Part shown: positions 45,384 to 56,988 of the stretch, piece after piece | Position numbering within the stretch: the first letter of the stretch is position 1 | Layout of the letters: every line of letters starts with the position of its first letter | Source of the DNA: Rubrivivax sp. | GTDB lineage: Bacteria; Pseudomonadota; Gammaproteobacteria; Burkholderiales; Burkholderiaceae_C | Direction of reading: 5' to 3' | Assembly (NCBI GenBank): GCA_020248945.1 | Contig: JADCGQ010000004.1 | Span: 186,001 to 250,000, forward strand | Length of the DNA: 64,000 bases | Notes under the pieces: generated by a model | What the model saw: the letters and a program-made list of their open reading frames with translations, nothing else | Told to the model about the DNA's origin: nothing | Databases searched by the model: none | Translations under genes and position numbers: made by a program

Positions 45384-46972
45384 TCCCCGTCCGCGAAGCC
45401 ACCTGGGCGCTGATGCGCGCCCACGGCATGACCACCGTGTTCGGCAACCCCGGCTCCACCGAGCTCGGCTTCTTCCTCGGCTGGCCGGCCGACTTCCACT
45501 ACGTGTTGGGCCTGCAGGAGAGCGTCGTCGTCGGCATGGCCGACGGCTACGCGCAGGCCACCGGCCAGGCGGCCTTCGTCAACCTGCACTCGGCCGTGGG
45601 CGTGGGCCATGCGATGGGGGCCATCTTCACGGCCTTCAAGAACCGCACGCCGATGGTGATCACGGCCGGGCAGCAGGCGCGCTCCATCCTGCCTTTCGAT
45701 CCGTTCCTGCACAGCGCCGAGGCCACGACCCTGCCCAAGCCCTACGTGAAGTGGGCCGTGGAGCCGGCGCGGGGTGAAGACGTGCCCTTGGCCATCGAGC
45801 GCGCTTACCACCTGGCGATGACGCCACCGCGCGGGCCGGTGCTCGTGAGCGTGCCGGCCGACGACTGGGCACAGCCCTGCGAGCCCTTGCCGCCGCGCCG
45901 CGTGAGCCAGGCGCTGCGGCCCGACCCGGCCACGCTGGCGGCCATCGGCGACGCGCTCGATGCCGCCGCGCGGCCGGCCTTCGTCATCGGCCCCGCGGTC
46001 GACCGCGACGGCGCCTGGCCCCTGGCGCGCGAACTCGCCGAGCGCCACCGCGCGCGCGTGTTCGGCGCGCCGATGAGCGGCCGAGCCGGCTTTCCGGAAG
46101 ACCACCCGCAGTTCGCCGGCTGGCTGCCGGCGATGCGCGAGAAGATCGTCGACGCCCTCGCCGGCCACGACCTGATCGTCGCGCTCGGCGCCAACGCCTT
46201 CACCTACCACGTGCAGGGCGAAGGCCCGCACGCACCAGCCGGCGCCGCGGTGGTGCAGCTTACCGACGACCCGCAGGCCGCCGCCTGGGCGCCGCTGGGC
46301 ACCAGCGTGATCGCCAGCCTGTCGCTGGCGCTGGCCGACCTGCTGGCGCGCCCGGAACCGGCCATCGCGCGTGCCATGCCGCCGGCGCGCGAGCCCGCGC
46401 CCCGGCAGCCCGTGCCGGCGCCCGGCGAGCGCATCCCGGTGCCGTTCTTCATGCAGACGCTGGCCGAGGTGCGCCCGCGCGACAGCATCGTGTTCGAAGA
46501 AGCACCCAGCGCACGCGGCGCGATGCAGCGCCACCTGCCCATCTTCGAGCCCGGCACCTACTGGACGATGGACAGCGGAGGCCTCGGCCACGGCCTGGCG
46601 GCGGCCATGGGCGTGGCGCTGGCGCAGCAGCAGCAAGGTGGACGCCAGCGCGTGATCGCGATGATCGGTGACGGCTCGGCGATGTACTCGATCCAGGCGC
46701 TGTGGAACGCGGCGCAGCTGCGGCTGCCGGTGACGGTGCTCACCCTCAACAACCGCCGCTACGGCGCGCTGCAGAACTTTGCGCCGCACTTCGGCTTCGA
46801 GCCCGGCGCGCCGCTGGTGGGCACCGATCTGCCAGCGCTGGACTTCGTGGCGCTGGCGGCCGGGCACGGCCTGCCCGCGTCGCGCGTGAGCGATGGGGCC
46901 GAGCTGGCCGACGCCCTGCGCCGGGCCTTGGCGGCAGAAGGCCCGGTGCTGCTCGAGGTGGCGGTGGCGTGA
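45380..46972 (+). CDS. mdlC: Benzoylformate decarboxylase-like ThDP enzyme
   Basis: 530 residues from a TTG that overlaps the preceding stop (a GTG six bases earlier is possible; GAGG spacing favours the TTG). With this start, key residues fall on benzoylformate decarboxylase numbers: Ser26 (PGSTE), Glu47 (LQESVVVG) and His70 (NLHSAVG), and a YH pair (FTYHVQGEG) matches the His281 region. The ThDP/Mg motif is IGDGSAMYSIQALWNAA to LNNRRYG. It would convert a phenylglyoxylate-type 2-oxo acid to an aldehyde, and the aldehyde dehydrogenase at 52.9 kb could then oxidise the product. The exact substrate is uncertain. Confidence 0.82.
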   Translation: MIPVREATWALMRAHGMTTVFGNPGSTELGFFLGWPADFHYVLGLQESVVVGMADGYAQATGQAAFVNLHSAVGVGHAMGAIFTAFKNRTPMVITAGQQARSILPFDPFLHSAEATTLPKPYVKWAVEPARGEDVPLAIERAYHLAMTPPRGPVLVSVPADDWAQPCEPLPPRRVSQALRPDPATLAAIGDALDAAARPAFVIGPAVDRDGAWPLARELAERHRARVFGAPMSGRAGFPEDHPQFAGWLPAMREKIVDALAGHDLIVALGANAFTYHVQGEGPHAPAGAAVVQLTDDPQAAAWAPLGTSVIASLSLALADLLARPEPAIARAMPPAREPAPRQPVPAPGERIPVPFFMQTLAEVRPRDSIVFEEAPSARGAMQRHLPIFEPGTYWTMDSGGLGHGLAAAMGVALAQQQQGGRQRVIAMIGDGSAMYSIQALWNAAQLRLPVTVLTLNNRRYGALQNFAPHFGFEPGAPLVGTDLPALDFVALAAGHGLPASRVSDGAELADALRRALAAEGPVLLEVAVA

Positions 46973-46984
46973 CAAGATGGCGCC

Positions 46985-47476
46985 ATGCTGAAGACGCTGC
47001 GCGAGCTTTTCGACACCCTGCTGCCCCCACCCGGCGCCGCCGTGGCCGCCGACGATGAACACCGCCTGCGCCTGGCCACCGCCGTGCTGCTGGTGGAGGT
47101 GATGCGCGCCGACGGCCACTTCGGCGCCGCCGAGCAGGCCACGGTGCGGCAGGCGCTGGTGGAGAAGTTCGAGCTCGATGCCGACGAGGCCGAGCGCCTG
47201 GTGGAACTGGCCACGTCCACGGCCAAGGAAGCCACCGATCTGTTCGGCTTCACGACGCGCCTGAACGAGCGCTTCTCCGACGCGCAGAAGCTGCGCATGG
47301 TGGAGTTGATGTGGGCCGTGGCCTATGCCGACGGCGTGCTGGCCGACCACGAGCGCCATGTGCTGTGGCGCGTGGCCGATCTGCTGCACGTGCCGCAGGG
47401 GGCGTATGTGCTGGCGCGGCAGCGGGCGGCCCAACGGGCCGGTCTGGCAGGTCAGTCCGGCCGCGAGTCAGCCTGA
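46985..47476 (+). CDS. TerB-family protein
   Basis: 163 residues, helical. Two TerB-like repeats are seen: LATAVLLVEVMRADGHFGAAE (residues ~30-50) and VELMWAVAYADGVLADHERH (~105-125), each with an acidic metal-binding-type loop. TerB-like proteins occur in tellurite and general stress systems and as accessory domains. It begins 12 bp after mdlC and may be carried on that transcript, although it has no obvious link to aromatic catabolism. Its end overlaps the convergent PIN gene by 9 bp. Confidence 0.8.
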   Translation: MLKTLRELFDTLLPPPGAAVAADDEHRLRLATAVLLVEVMRADGHFGAAEQATVRQALVEKFELDADEAERLVELATSTAKEATDLFGFTTRLNERFSDAQKLRMVELMWAVAYADGVLADHERHVLWRVADLLHVPQGAYVLARQRAAQRAGLAGQSGRESA

Positions 47477-47881
47477 GCCGACGACGCGGCGCCTCACCGC
47501 CGGCACGGCGCCGTCGTGCCTGTAGGCCAGCCGCACGCCGGGATCTGACGCAAGCACGTGGTCGGGGTCGGCAGTGACCCAGGGCAGCTGGTTCACCACG
47601 GCGCTGGCCCACACGGTGGCGCGCGGCAGCGGCAGGCCGGGCCGCAGGCGCACGAGGCGCAGCGCCTCGTCGGCGATCGACTCGCTCACCGACAGGCGCT
47701 CGAACCCGCGCAGAAAGGCCCGCGTCGGCTCGATCAGCCCGGGTGGGCAACGGGCCATGAGCTCCAGCCAGCTGACGACGCTGATGGCACGGTGCGGGTA
47801 CGGCGCCAGGGCTTGCCGGGCGCGGCTGTCGCCCATCAGGTAGTCGTACAGCACGCCGGTGTCGATCAGGGCACTGGGCAT
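47468..47881 (-). CDS. PIN-domain (VapC-like) toxin with a missing acidic residue
   Basis: 137 residues. PIN nuclease pattern: Asp7 (LIDTGVLYDYL), Glu40 (SWLELMA) and Asp105 (VTADPDH). At the position of the third catalytic acid (usually LPDAxIxATA) the sequence is LPRATVWASA, with Arg87 in place of Asp. VapC-type toxins cleave tRNA or rRNA; this copy may be weak or inactive. It lies 6 bp after a ribbon-helix-helix antitoxin gene. Confidence 0.8.
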   Translation of the reverse strand: MPSALIDTGVLYDYLMGDSRARQALAPYPHRAISVVSWLELMARCPPGLIEPTRAFLRGFERLSVSESIADEALRLVRLRPGLPLPRATVWASAVVNQLPWVTADPDHVLASDPGVRLAYRHDGAVPAVRRRVVGSG

Positions 47882-47887
47882 GGGGCA

Positions 47888-48115
47888 TCACCTCCGCTCG
47901 GCGCCGCGCTTGCGGCTGCCATCGGCCCCGGCCTTGTTGTCCGCCTCCTGGTGGGCCCACAGGCCGAATCCATCGGTGCTCACGGACTCGTTCCGCTTCA
48001 GGAACTCGCGCAGCGCCCGCCGCACCACTTCCGCCCGCGACACACCCAGCCGTTGGCACAGTTCGTCGGCCTCGTGCAGCAGCGGGGCCGGGATGTCGAT
48101 GATGGTGCGGGACAC
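47888..48115 (-). CDS. Ribbon-helix-helix (CopG-like) antitoxin
   Basis: 75 residues. The N-terminal MSRTIIDIPAPLLHEADELC, then GVSRAEVVRRALREFL, is a ribbon-helix-helix DNA-binding domain. The C-terminal ~30 residues are charged and disordered, as expected for the part that blocks a PIN toxin. It is the first gene of the pair and probably autoregulates. Confidence 0.85.
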   Translation of the reverse strand: MSRTIIDIPAPLLHEADELCQRLGVSRAEVVRRALREFLKRNESVSTDGFGLWAHQEADNKAGADGSRKRGAERR

Positions 48116-48129
48116 GGCAAGGGCCCCCT

Positions 48130-48798
48130 TCAGGGCGCCAGGAAGTCGGGTTGGCGGAACTTCATCTCGAGGAACTGGCCATTGGCCAGCAGCGCCTGCG
48201 CGTCGGCACCGGCCACGTTGGCGACGATCTCGCGCAGCTTGTCATCGAGCAGTGCAAGCTGCTCGGCCAGCAGCTGGCGCGCGGTCTTGCCCTCTTTCAG
48301 CGCGTGTGTGCTGCGGAACACCGGCGGCAGCGCCACGTAGTTGGCCAGCGTCTCGGGCAGGTAGCGCAGCACCGTCTCGCGCACGGTATAGAGGTCGTTG
48401 TCGAAGTGGCGACCACCCACCAGGCGTGGCAAGACCTCGGCCACCGAGCTGCGCACGCTGGCCAGGTGCGAGTTCATCTCGGCCGTGAGCTGCGGCCTCA
48501 CGCGCATGACCAGCGTGTCCAGCTGCTCCAGCGTCTGCTCCACCGTCAGGCTGGCCTCGATGCGGCGCTCGAGCTCCGGAGCGCGTCCGAAGGCCGAGCC
48601 AAGCAGCGCGCCCACGCCGTAGAGGCCAGCCGTGATCAGCAGCCAGCCCGGGCCGATGACGCCGGCAAACAGCAGCGCCGGCCCCAGCAAGGCCAGCGCG
48701 CAGCCGGCGATGTTGGCGGTGCCGTACAGCGCCAGCAGCAGGCGCAGCTTCAGCGTCCGGCCGGCCGCTGGGGCAGGAGGCGTTGGCAGATTCGTCAC
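48130..48798 (-). CDS. Membrane protein of the TelA operon (XpaC-like)
   Basis: 222 residues. Two hydrophobic hairpin helices near the N-terminus (ALYGTANIAGCALALLGPAL and GWLLITAGLYGVGALLGSAF) are followed by a long helical cytoplasmic domain (EASLTVEQTLEQLDTLVMRV to the C-terminus). The arrangement recalls XpaC-type proteins often encoded beside telA; family membership is not certain. It overlaps the upstream VWA gene by 4 bp. Function unknown. Confidence 0.6.
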   Translation of the reverse strand: MTNLPTPPAPAAGRTLKLRLLLALYGTANIAGCALALLGPALLFAGVIGPGWLLITAGLYGVGALLGSAFGRAPELERRIEASLTVEQTLEQLDTLVMRVRPQLTAEMNSHLASVRSSVAEVLPRLVGGRHFDNDLYTVRETVLRYLPETLANYVALPPVFRSTHALKEGKTARQLLAEQLALLDDKLREIVANVAGADAQALLANGQFLEMKFRQPDFLAP

Positions 48799-50375
48799 TG
48801 GTAGCCCCGGATCTCCTTGAACACCAGGCCCAGGGCTGCCTTGCGGCCGTCGAACACGCGCCCCCCGGTGGCCTGGGCCAGCTCATCCATCTCGGCGTTG
48901 TTGGCCTCGCCGAAGAGGATGGGAAAGACGCGCGCTGCCGAAGCCGCGCCCTGCCGCTGGCGGAACTCCTTCAGGTCAGGGCCGGTGGTGTTCTCGCCGT
49001 CGGTCAGCAGCACGATGCTGACGTAGCGCTGCGGATCGCGCGCCTGCTCCTCCGCGGCCAGGGCCTGCGCGCGCAGCAGCGCCGCGTAGATGCCGGTGCC
49101 GCCCTTGGTCTGCAGGGCGTCGGCATAGCCGAGCACGCGGCTGCGGGCCTGCTCCAGCGAGGCGGGCGCGAAGTCCACCAGTTGCGGCTCATCGACGCGG
49201 TCGGAGAACGTGATCAGCTGCACCCGTTCGCGGCTCTGGAAGCGGGCGTAGCGCGCGCTGGCCGTGCTCGCCTCGGCACCGGCCAGCACCTTCAGCGCCG
49301 CGCGCATGGCCTCCAGCCGGCCGCCCTTCATCGAGCCGCTCACGTCGAGCACGAAGATCGACGTGGCGGGCCGTCGCCAGCTGCCCTGGTACGAGGCCAG
49401 CACGGCATCGATCACCTCGAGCCGGTTCGGGAACGCCAGTTCGGCGACCGCCGCCGATGAGAGCCCGGCCGGCAGCGGCAGGCCGGGCGCCGAAGGCCGC
49501 AGGAAGGCCGCCGCGGCGGCCTGCCCCTGGAAGGCCGGCGCCTTGAACGCAGCCACCAGCTTGTCGTAGTCGGCCCTGCGTTCGGCAGCCAGCAGCATCA
49601 GCGGATGGTCGGCGGTGATGACACCGTCCTTCGGCTCGATCAGCAGCAGCCGCTCGGACTCGGGCAGCTTCGCGTTCAGCCGCAGCAGCACGGCTTCGTA
49701 GTTGACCATCGCGTCCAGGCCCGCGGCGTCCTTCAGGTAGGCGTCGGCCAGCCAGCCCGAGCTGCCGGCGGTGAGCTTCTGGCCCTTGAGGAAGGCCGTC
49801 AGCACCTGGGCATCCACTTCGTCGGCCGACAGGTCTTCGGTCTTGCCGGCCACCGCCGAGGCCACCGCAAACAGCGCGCTCATGCCGGTGTTGGAGCTGG
49901 CGGGGTTGGTCATGGCGTAGCGCAATTGCCCGCTGCCGGCGGCCTGCGCGATCTGCGCCCAGCTCGGCGGCTGCTGCTGCCAGCCCAGCTCGCGCACCTT
50001 GGCCGCCTTCACGCCCAGCACCACGCGCGAATAGAAAAGCTTCTCTCGTGCCAGCGGCTTGGTGGCCAGCGCCAGCGAAGGGTAGGCGCCGTTGGCCGGC
50101 AGGATGGCGTCGAAGCGCTCACCGCCGTTGATGCGCTCGACGATGTCCAGCGTGCCGGCGTAGCTGAGCTTGAGCGTCACGCCCGCCGTGCGCGCGGCCT
50201 GCACGAGCGCCGGCTCGATGTCGCGCACCTCCGAGCCGGCCAGCACGGTGAAGGCCGCTGCATCAGCCGCCGGTGGCGGTGGCGCATCGGTCTTGCCCTT
50301 GCCACAGCCGGCCAGCAGCAGCGCCGCAGCCGCGCACAGCCCAGCCAGGGCGGCCGGCCAGCCGCGCCGTGTCAC
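48795..50375 (-). CDS. Lipoprotein fusing a periplasmic binding-protein domain to a VWA domain
   Basis: 526 residues. Lipoprotein signal MTRRGWPAALAGLCAAAALL ending at AGCGKG. Residues ~40-310 look like a type II binding protein (FTVLAGSEVRDIEPALVQAA, RFDAILPANGAYPSLAL). Residues ~340-526 form a VWA domain with an intact metal site DVSGSM and later LLTDGENTTG. The protein would sit on the outer face of the membrane, sensing or holding a ligand with metal-dependent partner binding. It overlaps telA upstream and the membrane gene downstream, 4 bp each. Confidence 0.8.
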   Translation of the reverse strand: MTRRGWPAALAGLCAAAALLLAGCGKGKTDAPPPPAADAAAFTVLAGSEVRDIEPALVQAARTAGVTLKLSYAGTLDIVERINGGERFDAILPANGAYPSLALATKPLAREKLFYSRVVLGVKAAKVRELGWQQQPPSWAQIAQAAGSGQLRYAMTNPASSNTGMSALFAVASAVAGKTEDLSADEVDAQVLTAFLKGQKLTAGSSGWLADAYLKDAAGLDAMVNYEAVLLRLNAKLPESERLLLIEPKDGVITADHPLMLLAAERRADYDKLVAAFKAPAFQGQAAAAAFLRPSAPGLPLPAGLSSAAVAELAFPNRLEVIDAVLASYQGSWRRPATSIFVLDVSGSMKGGRLEAMRAALKVLAGAEASTASARYARFQSRERVQLITFSDRVDEPQLVDFAPASLEQARSRVLGYADALQTKGGTGIYAALLRAQALAAEEQARDPQRYVSIVLLTDGENTTGPDLKEFRQRQGAASAARVFPILFGEANNAEMDELAQATGGRVFDGRKAALGLVFKEIRGYQ

Positions 50376-51598
50376 AGCCGGACCTCGCCCGCGGCGAGCA
50401 CCGCCTGCGCGCTTTCCTGGTTGCGCACGCGGTCGAGGTAGGTGCGCGACTTGGTGATCTCCTGGCCCAGCGAGTCCACCGTGGTCTGCATCGACGCCAG
50501 CGCCTTGGTCTTGAAGTCGGCGATCGTGTCCATCGTCTGGTAGATGTTGGCGAAGGCCTTCTGCAGCTGCGCGATGTCGATGGTGCTGCTGGCCGCCTGC
50601 TGATGGATGGCCGCGCTCTGGTCGCGCAGCATCTCGCTCGTGCTGGCGATGAGGTTGCCGGTGGTGGTGTTGAGCGCGCTGATCTGGTCCAGCACCAGCT
50701 TCTGGTTGGCCAGCGCCTGCGCCACGATCACCGCCGTGCGCAGCGCGCTCACCGTGGTGGTGGTGGCGCGGTCCACGCCCTTCATCAGCTCGAGGTTGTT
50801 CTTGCGGATGAGGTCCAGCGCCAGGTAGCCCTGGATGTTGACGCTCATCTGCGTCAGCAGGTCCATCACCTTCTGGCGCGTGTAGAAGAGCATCTCCTCG
50901 CGCACCACGCGCGCCTTCTCGGGGTCTTGTGCGTCGAGCGCGCGCGCCTTGGCATCGAGTTCGGCGTCGAGCTTCTTGCCGATGTGGATGTACTTCTCGA
51001 GCCGTTCCATCAGGCCCCAGAGGTTGGTCTTCTCCTGCTCGATGGCGGCGTTGTCGCGCAGCAGCTCGTCCTTGCCGCGCTTGAGCGACTCGATGATGGC
51101 GTTGAGGTGCGCCTGGCTGCTCTGGTAACGGTCGAAGTAGTCGACGAGCTTGTTGCCCATCGGGATGAAGCCCAGCAGCTTGCGCGCCGAGAACAGATCG
51201 CCCTGGCGCGAGGGGTCGAGATCCTCGATGGTGCGGCGCAGGTCGATCAGGCCCTTGCCGATTTCGGAGCCCTGGTCGAAGAGACCGTTGTCGAGCGACT
51301 TCACCGGCCGCTCCAGCATGCGGTTGGACACCGCCGCGGAGGCCTCGACGTCCTTGTTGCCCATGGAATGGATGCGCGCGACGGCCTCCTTGAACTTCGG
51401 GTCCTGGCTGTCGTGCGCGGTGATGTCGTCGATGAACTGGCGCACCTGGGCATCGAGTTCGGCCACGGCCTCGGGCTTCAGGCGCACGCGGCCGCTGGCC
51501 GACTCCACCGGCACCGCGACCACCGGCTGCGGCGGCTCGAGCGTGAAGGCATCAGGCGGCGAGAGTTCCTGCGTCGTGGTCTGCTGCGGCTGGTTCAT
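50372..51598 (-). CDS. telA: TelA-family toxic-anion resistance protein
   Basis: 408 residues from MNQPQQTTTQ. Mostly helical and coiled-coil, with family landmarks GFIPMGNKLVDYFDRYQSSQ, LEKYIHIGKKLDAELD, ALRTAVIVAQALANQKLVLD and NTTTGNLIASTSEML. TelA proteins are linked to resistance to tellurite and cell-envelope stress; the mechanism is unknown. It lies between two binding-protein-like genes, 11 bp after one and overlapping the other, so it probably acts with them at the membrane. Confidence 0.9.
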   Translation of the reverse strand: MNQPQQTTTQELSPPDAFTLEPPQPVVAVPVESASGRVRLKPEAVAELDAQVRQFIDDITAHDSQDPKFKEAVARIHSMGNKDVEASAAVSNRMLERPVKSLDNGLFDQGSEIGKGLIDLRRTIEDLDPSRQGDLFSARKLLGFIPMGNKLVDYFDRYQSSQAHLNAIIESLKRGKDELLRDNAAIEQEKTNLWGLMERLEKYIHIGKKLDAELDAKARALDAQDPEKARVVREEMLFYTRQKVMDLLTQMSVNIQGYLALDLIRKNNLELMKGVDRATTTTVSALRTAVIVAQALANQKLVLDQISALNTTTGNLIASTSEMLRDQSAAIHQQAASSTIDIAQLQKAFANIYQTMDTIADFKTKALASMQTTVDSLGQEITKSRTYLDRVRNQESAQAVLAAGEVRL

Positions 51599-51609
51599 GC
51601 GGGGCTCCT

Positions 51610-52734
51610 TTACTTGAATCGGGCCTCGATGGCCACGATCATGCGTTCCAGCCACTCGTGGCTGGGCGGGTCGATCACATCCACCAGCAGCTCGGGCACG
51701 GCGATGCCGCGCTGCTTCCAGAGCTCAGGGCCCTTGGCTTCGCCACCGGTGCGAAATCCGTACTCGTGTGCCAGCGCGCGCAGCTGGGGGTCGTTCTCCA
51801 GCGCCTGGCCCAGCCGCACGCCGGCCGGCGTGTAGGGCACCAGCACGTGCTTGGAAAACACGGTGGGGCGTGGGTAGAGGATGACCATGTCGCTCTTGAT
51901 CTTGTCGGGGTGCTTGAGCCAGAACTCGAGCATCTGCGACTCGTAGGCCATCAGGAGCGGCGCCTTGCCCATGCCGAGGGCCAGGTAGTCCTCGAACGGC
52001 CCGGCCGACGACTGCTCCTGGAAGCCCTGGCGCAGGAAGAGCGGCGCCACCTGCGGCAGCACGCGGTCCACGTCTTCGGCGCTCTGCACCACCTGCTGGT
52101 TGTTGGCCAGGTAGCTGGCCAGCGCCAGGTACATGGCCGCACTGTTGGAGGTGCGCACGTCGGTGGAGTTGACGAGCACGGCCTTGCCGGTGGCGAAGGC
52201 CTGGCTGCCCTTCAGGTCGCGCCAGCGCGCGCCCTTGTCGATGAGCGCCATCAGCGCCGGCAGGTCGACGATGTAGTAGATGTCGCCCTGGCGCTGGGCG
52301 ATGCCGTTGGCCACCAGGATGTCGGCAATGGGCCGCCAGCTGGCCACCACCATCGGCGTGTAGAAGGGCGTGAACACCGCCGCGGCCTTGGCCTGCTGCC
52401 GCAGCTGCGCGGCGGCCGGCGCGCCCGAGGGGAAGCCGAAGTCGTAGGCCTTGGCGTCGTAGCGGCCGGCAATGGCACGCGAGCCCGCCTTTTCCACCGC
52501 CACCGTGATGCCCTGCGCGGCCAGTGCCCGCTGCACCCGCATGTCGGCAAAGAAGGCTTCCTTCTCCGAGCCGATGAGGCCGCGCACGCTGACGGCCTGC
52601 GCCTGCGCGCTGCGCGCGGCCTGCGCGGCCGTGTGCTCGTCAGTGACCTTCAGGTTGGAGTACCAGACGCCGCCGCCAACCGCCACCAGCAGCAGCGCCG
52701 CCAGGGCCGGAGCCACGAACTTGCGGATCTCCAT
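51610..52734 (-). CDS. Membrane-anchored substrate-binding-like protein of the TelA operon
   Basis: 374 residues. An N-terminal helix (FVAPALAALLLVAVGGGVWY) without a clear cleavage site anchors a periplasmic domain with type II binding-protein features (VSVRGLIGSEKEAFFADMRV, KAYDFGFPSGAPAAAQLRQQ, GKAVLVNSTDVRTSNSAAMY, LMAYESQMLEFWLKH). It resembles the binding domain of the VWA lipoprotein two genes downstream. First gene of the four-gene operon. Ligand unknown. Confidence 0.75.
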   Translation of the reverse strand: MEIRKFVAPALAALLLVAVGGGVWYSNLKVTDEHTAAQAARSAQAQAVSVRGLIGSEKEAFFADMRVQRALAAQGITVAVEKAGSRAIAGRYDAKAYDFGFPSGAPAAAQLRQQAKAAAVFTPFYTPMVVASWRPIADILVANGIAQRQGDIYYIVDLPALMALIDKGARWRDLKGSQAFATGKAVLVNSTDVRTSNSAAMYLALASYLANNQQVVQSAEDVDRVLPQVAPLFLRQGFQEQSSAGPFEDYLALGMGKAPLLMAYESQMLEFWLKHPDKIKSDMVILYPRPTVFSKHVLVPYTPAGVRLGQALENDPQLRALAHEYGFRTGGEAKGPELWKQRGIAVPELLVDVIDPPSHEWLERMIVAIEARFK

Positions 52735-52783
52735 CGTTCAGTCCTTTGCCAATGCGCGCGGCCGGGCCACACACCATGCCCCG

Positions 52784-52806
52784 ATGATGACGTCATATGA
52801 TGACGA
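52784..52806. promoter_or_regulatory. Palindrome and short direct repeats upstream of the TelA operon
   Basis: ATGACGTCAT (52787-52796) is a perfect 10-bp palindrome; the unit ATGATGACG occurs on both sides of it. It is centred about 57 bp upstream of the first operon gene and could bind a dimeric regulator. No -35/-10 pair was assigned. Confidence 0.35.
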
Positions 52807-52895
52807 TGTCGAGGCAGGCCGACGCTAGGGCTGTGCAGTCCTGACGTCAAGAGCACGCAGAAGCACCAGGGCCATGCCGGCCCCGCAGGCTCGGA

Positions 52896-55881
<2,986 letters not shown>

Positions 55882-55885
<4 letters not shown>

Positions 55886-56877
55886 GACAAGGCCTCCTTG
55901 TCGCGCGCGGCCTTGCTGCGTCGCAGATCGGCCCACCAGGCCCGCGTGTCGTCGCGCCAGCCGCGGAAGGTGGCCCAGCGCAGCGAGGCCAGGCCGCCGG
56001 GCAGGTAAAGCACGCTCAGGATCAGCAGCACGCCCAGCGTCATCAGGTACAGCTGCGGCGCCTGCAGCCGCAGCGTCTCGGCCAGCAGGCTGAAGACGAT
56101 GGCGGCGATCAGCGGGCCCCAGAGCGTGGCCACGCCACCGATCAGCGCGATCAGCACGGTCTGGAAGCCGATGAAGGGGTTGAAGACGGTGCTCGGGTCG
56201 ATGTAGGTCCAGCGCACGCTCATCGCGGCGCCCACGGCGCCGGCAAAGGCCGCGGTGAGCATGAAGCCGCCGATCTTGACGAGCTTGGTGTTCACGCCCA
56301 GCGTCTGCGCCCGCTGCTCATCCGAGCCGATGCCGGCCAGCGCCAGGCCGAAGCGCGTGCGCCGGATCACGATGCTGGTGGCCACGGCCAGCACGGCCAG
56401 CAGCAGCACCGTGAGGTAGATGGTGTCGCGCTCGGGCACCACCGTGAGCACGCGGCCCACGGTGCCGGTGACCTGCTTTTCCCAGTAGGTGATGGCGTGG
56501 CGGATCAGCTCCGTCATGCCGAAGGTGAGCACCGCGAAGTAGGTGCCACGCAGGTGCAGCACGGCGGCGCCCATCACCAGCGCCACCAGGGCCGCGACGC
56601 CGGCGCCGGCCGCGATGACACCGGCCCAGCCCAGGTCCTCGATGAAGATGGCGCTGAAGTAGGCACCGATGCCGAAGAAGGCCGCCGTGGCCAGCGACAG
56701 GTAGCGCGTGGTGCCGCAGAACAGCGTCCAGCTGGTGGCCAGCGCCACGTACATCAGGCAGGTGAGCGCCATCGACACCGCGAACTCGCTGCCCCAGTGC
56801 GGCACGGCCATCGCCCAGCCGGCCAGCGCGAACAGCACCAGCACGTCGCGGCCGAGCAGCGTCTTGTCGAGCAGCAT
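55882..56877 (-). CDS. livM: Branched-chain-type ABC transporter permease
   Basis: 331 residues from ATG at MLLDKTLLGRD with GGAG 7 bases upstream; a TTG 21 bases earlier is less likely. Eight to nine hydrophobic segments with the LivM signature around LRGTYFAVLTFGMTELIRHA and GGFMLTAAFAGAVGAAMS. Partner of LivH in the membrane. Between the genes lies a copy of the dispersed hairpin repeat. Confidence 0.92.
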
Positions 56878-56912
56878 CAGTGCACTCCGGAGCCGCAAGG
56901 CCCAGCAGAAGC

Positions 56913-56988
56913 CGCGGAACCGGCTTCGCCGGGCCGCTGGCGAACGGCCCCCTCGGGGGGTAGCGAGCGAAAGCGAGCTTGGGGGCTC
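56913..56988 (+). repeat. Dispersed double-hairpin repeat, copy C (livH-livM spacer)
   Basis: CGCGGAACCGGCTTCGCCGG (56913-56932), GGCCGCTG, CCCCCTCGGGGGG (56948-56960) and TTGGGGGCTC at the end, which overlaps the livH stop codon. It is nearly identical over its first 30 bases to copy A in the motAB operon. Confidence 0.75.
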
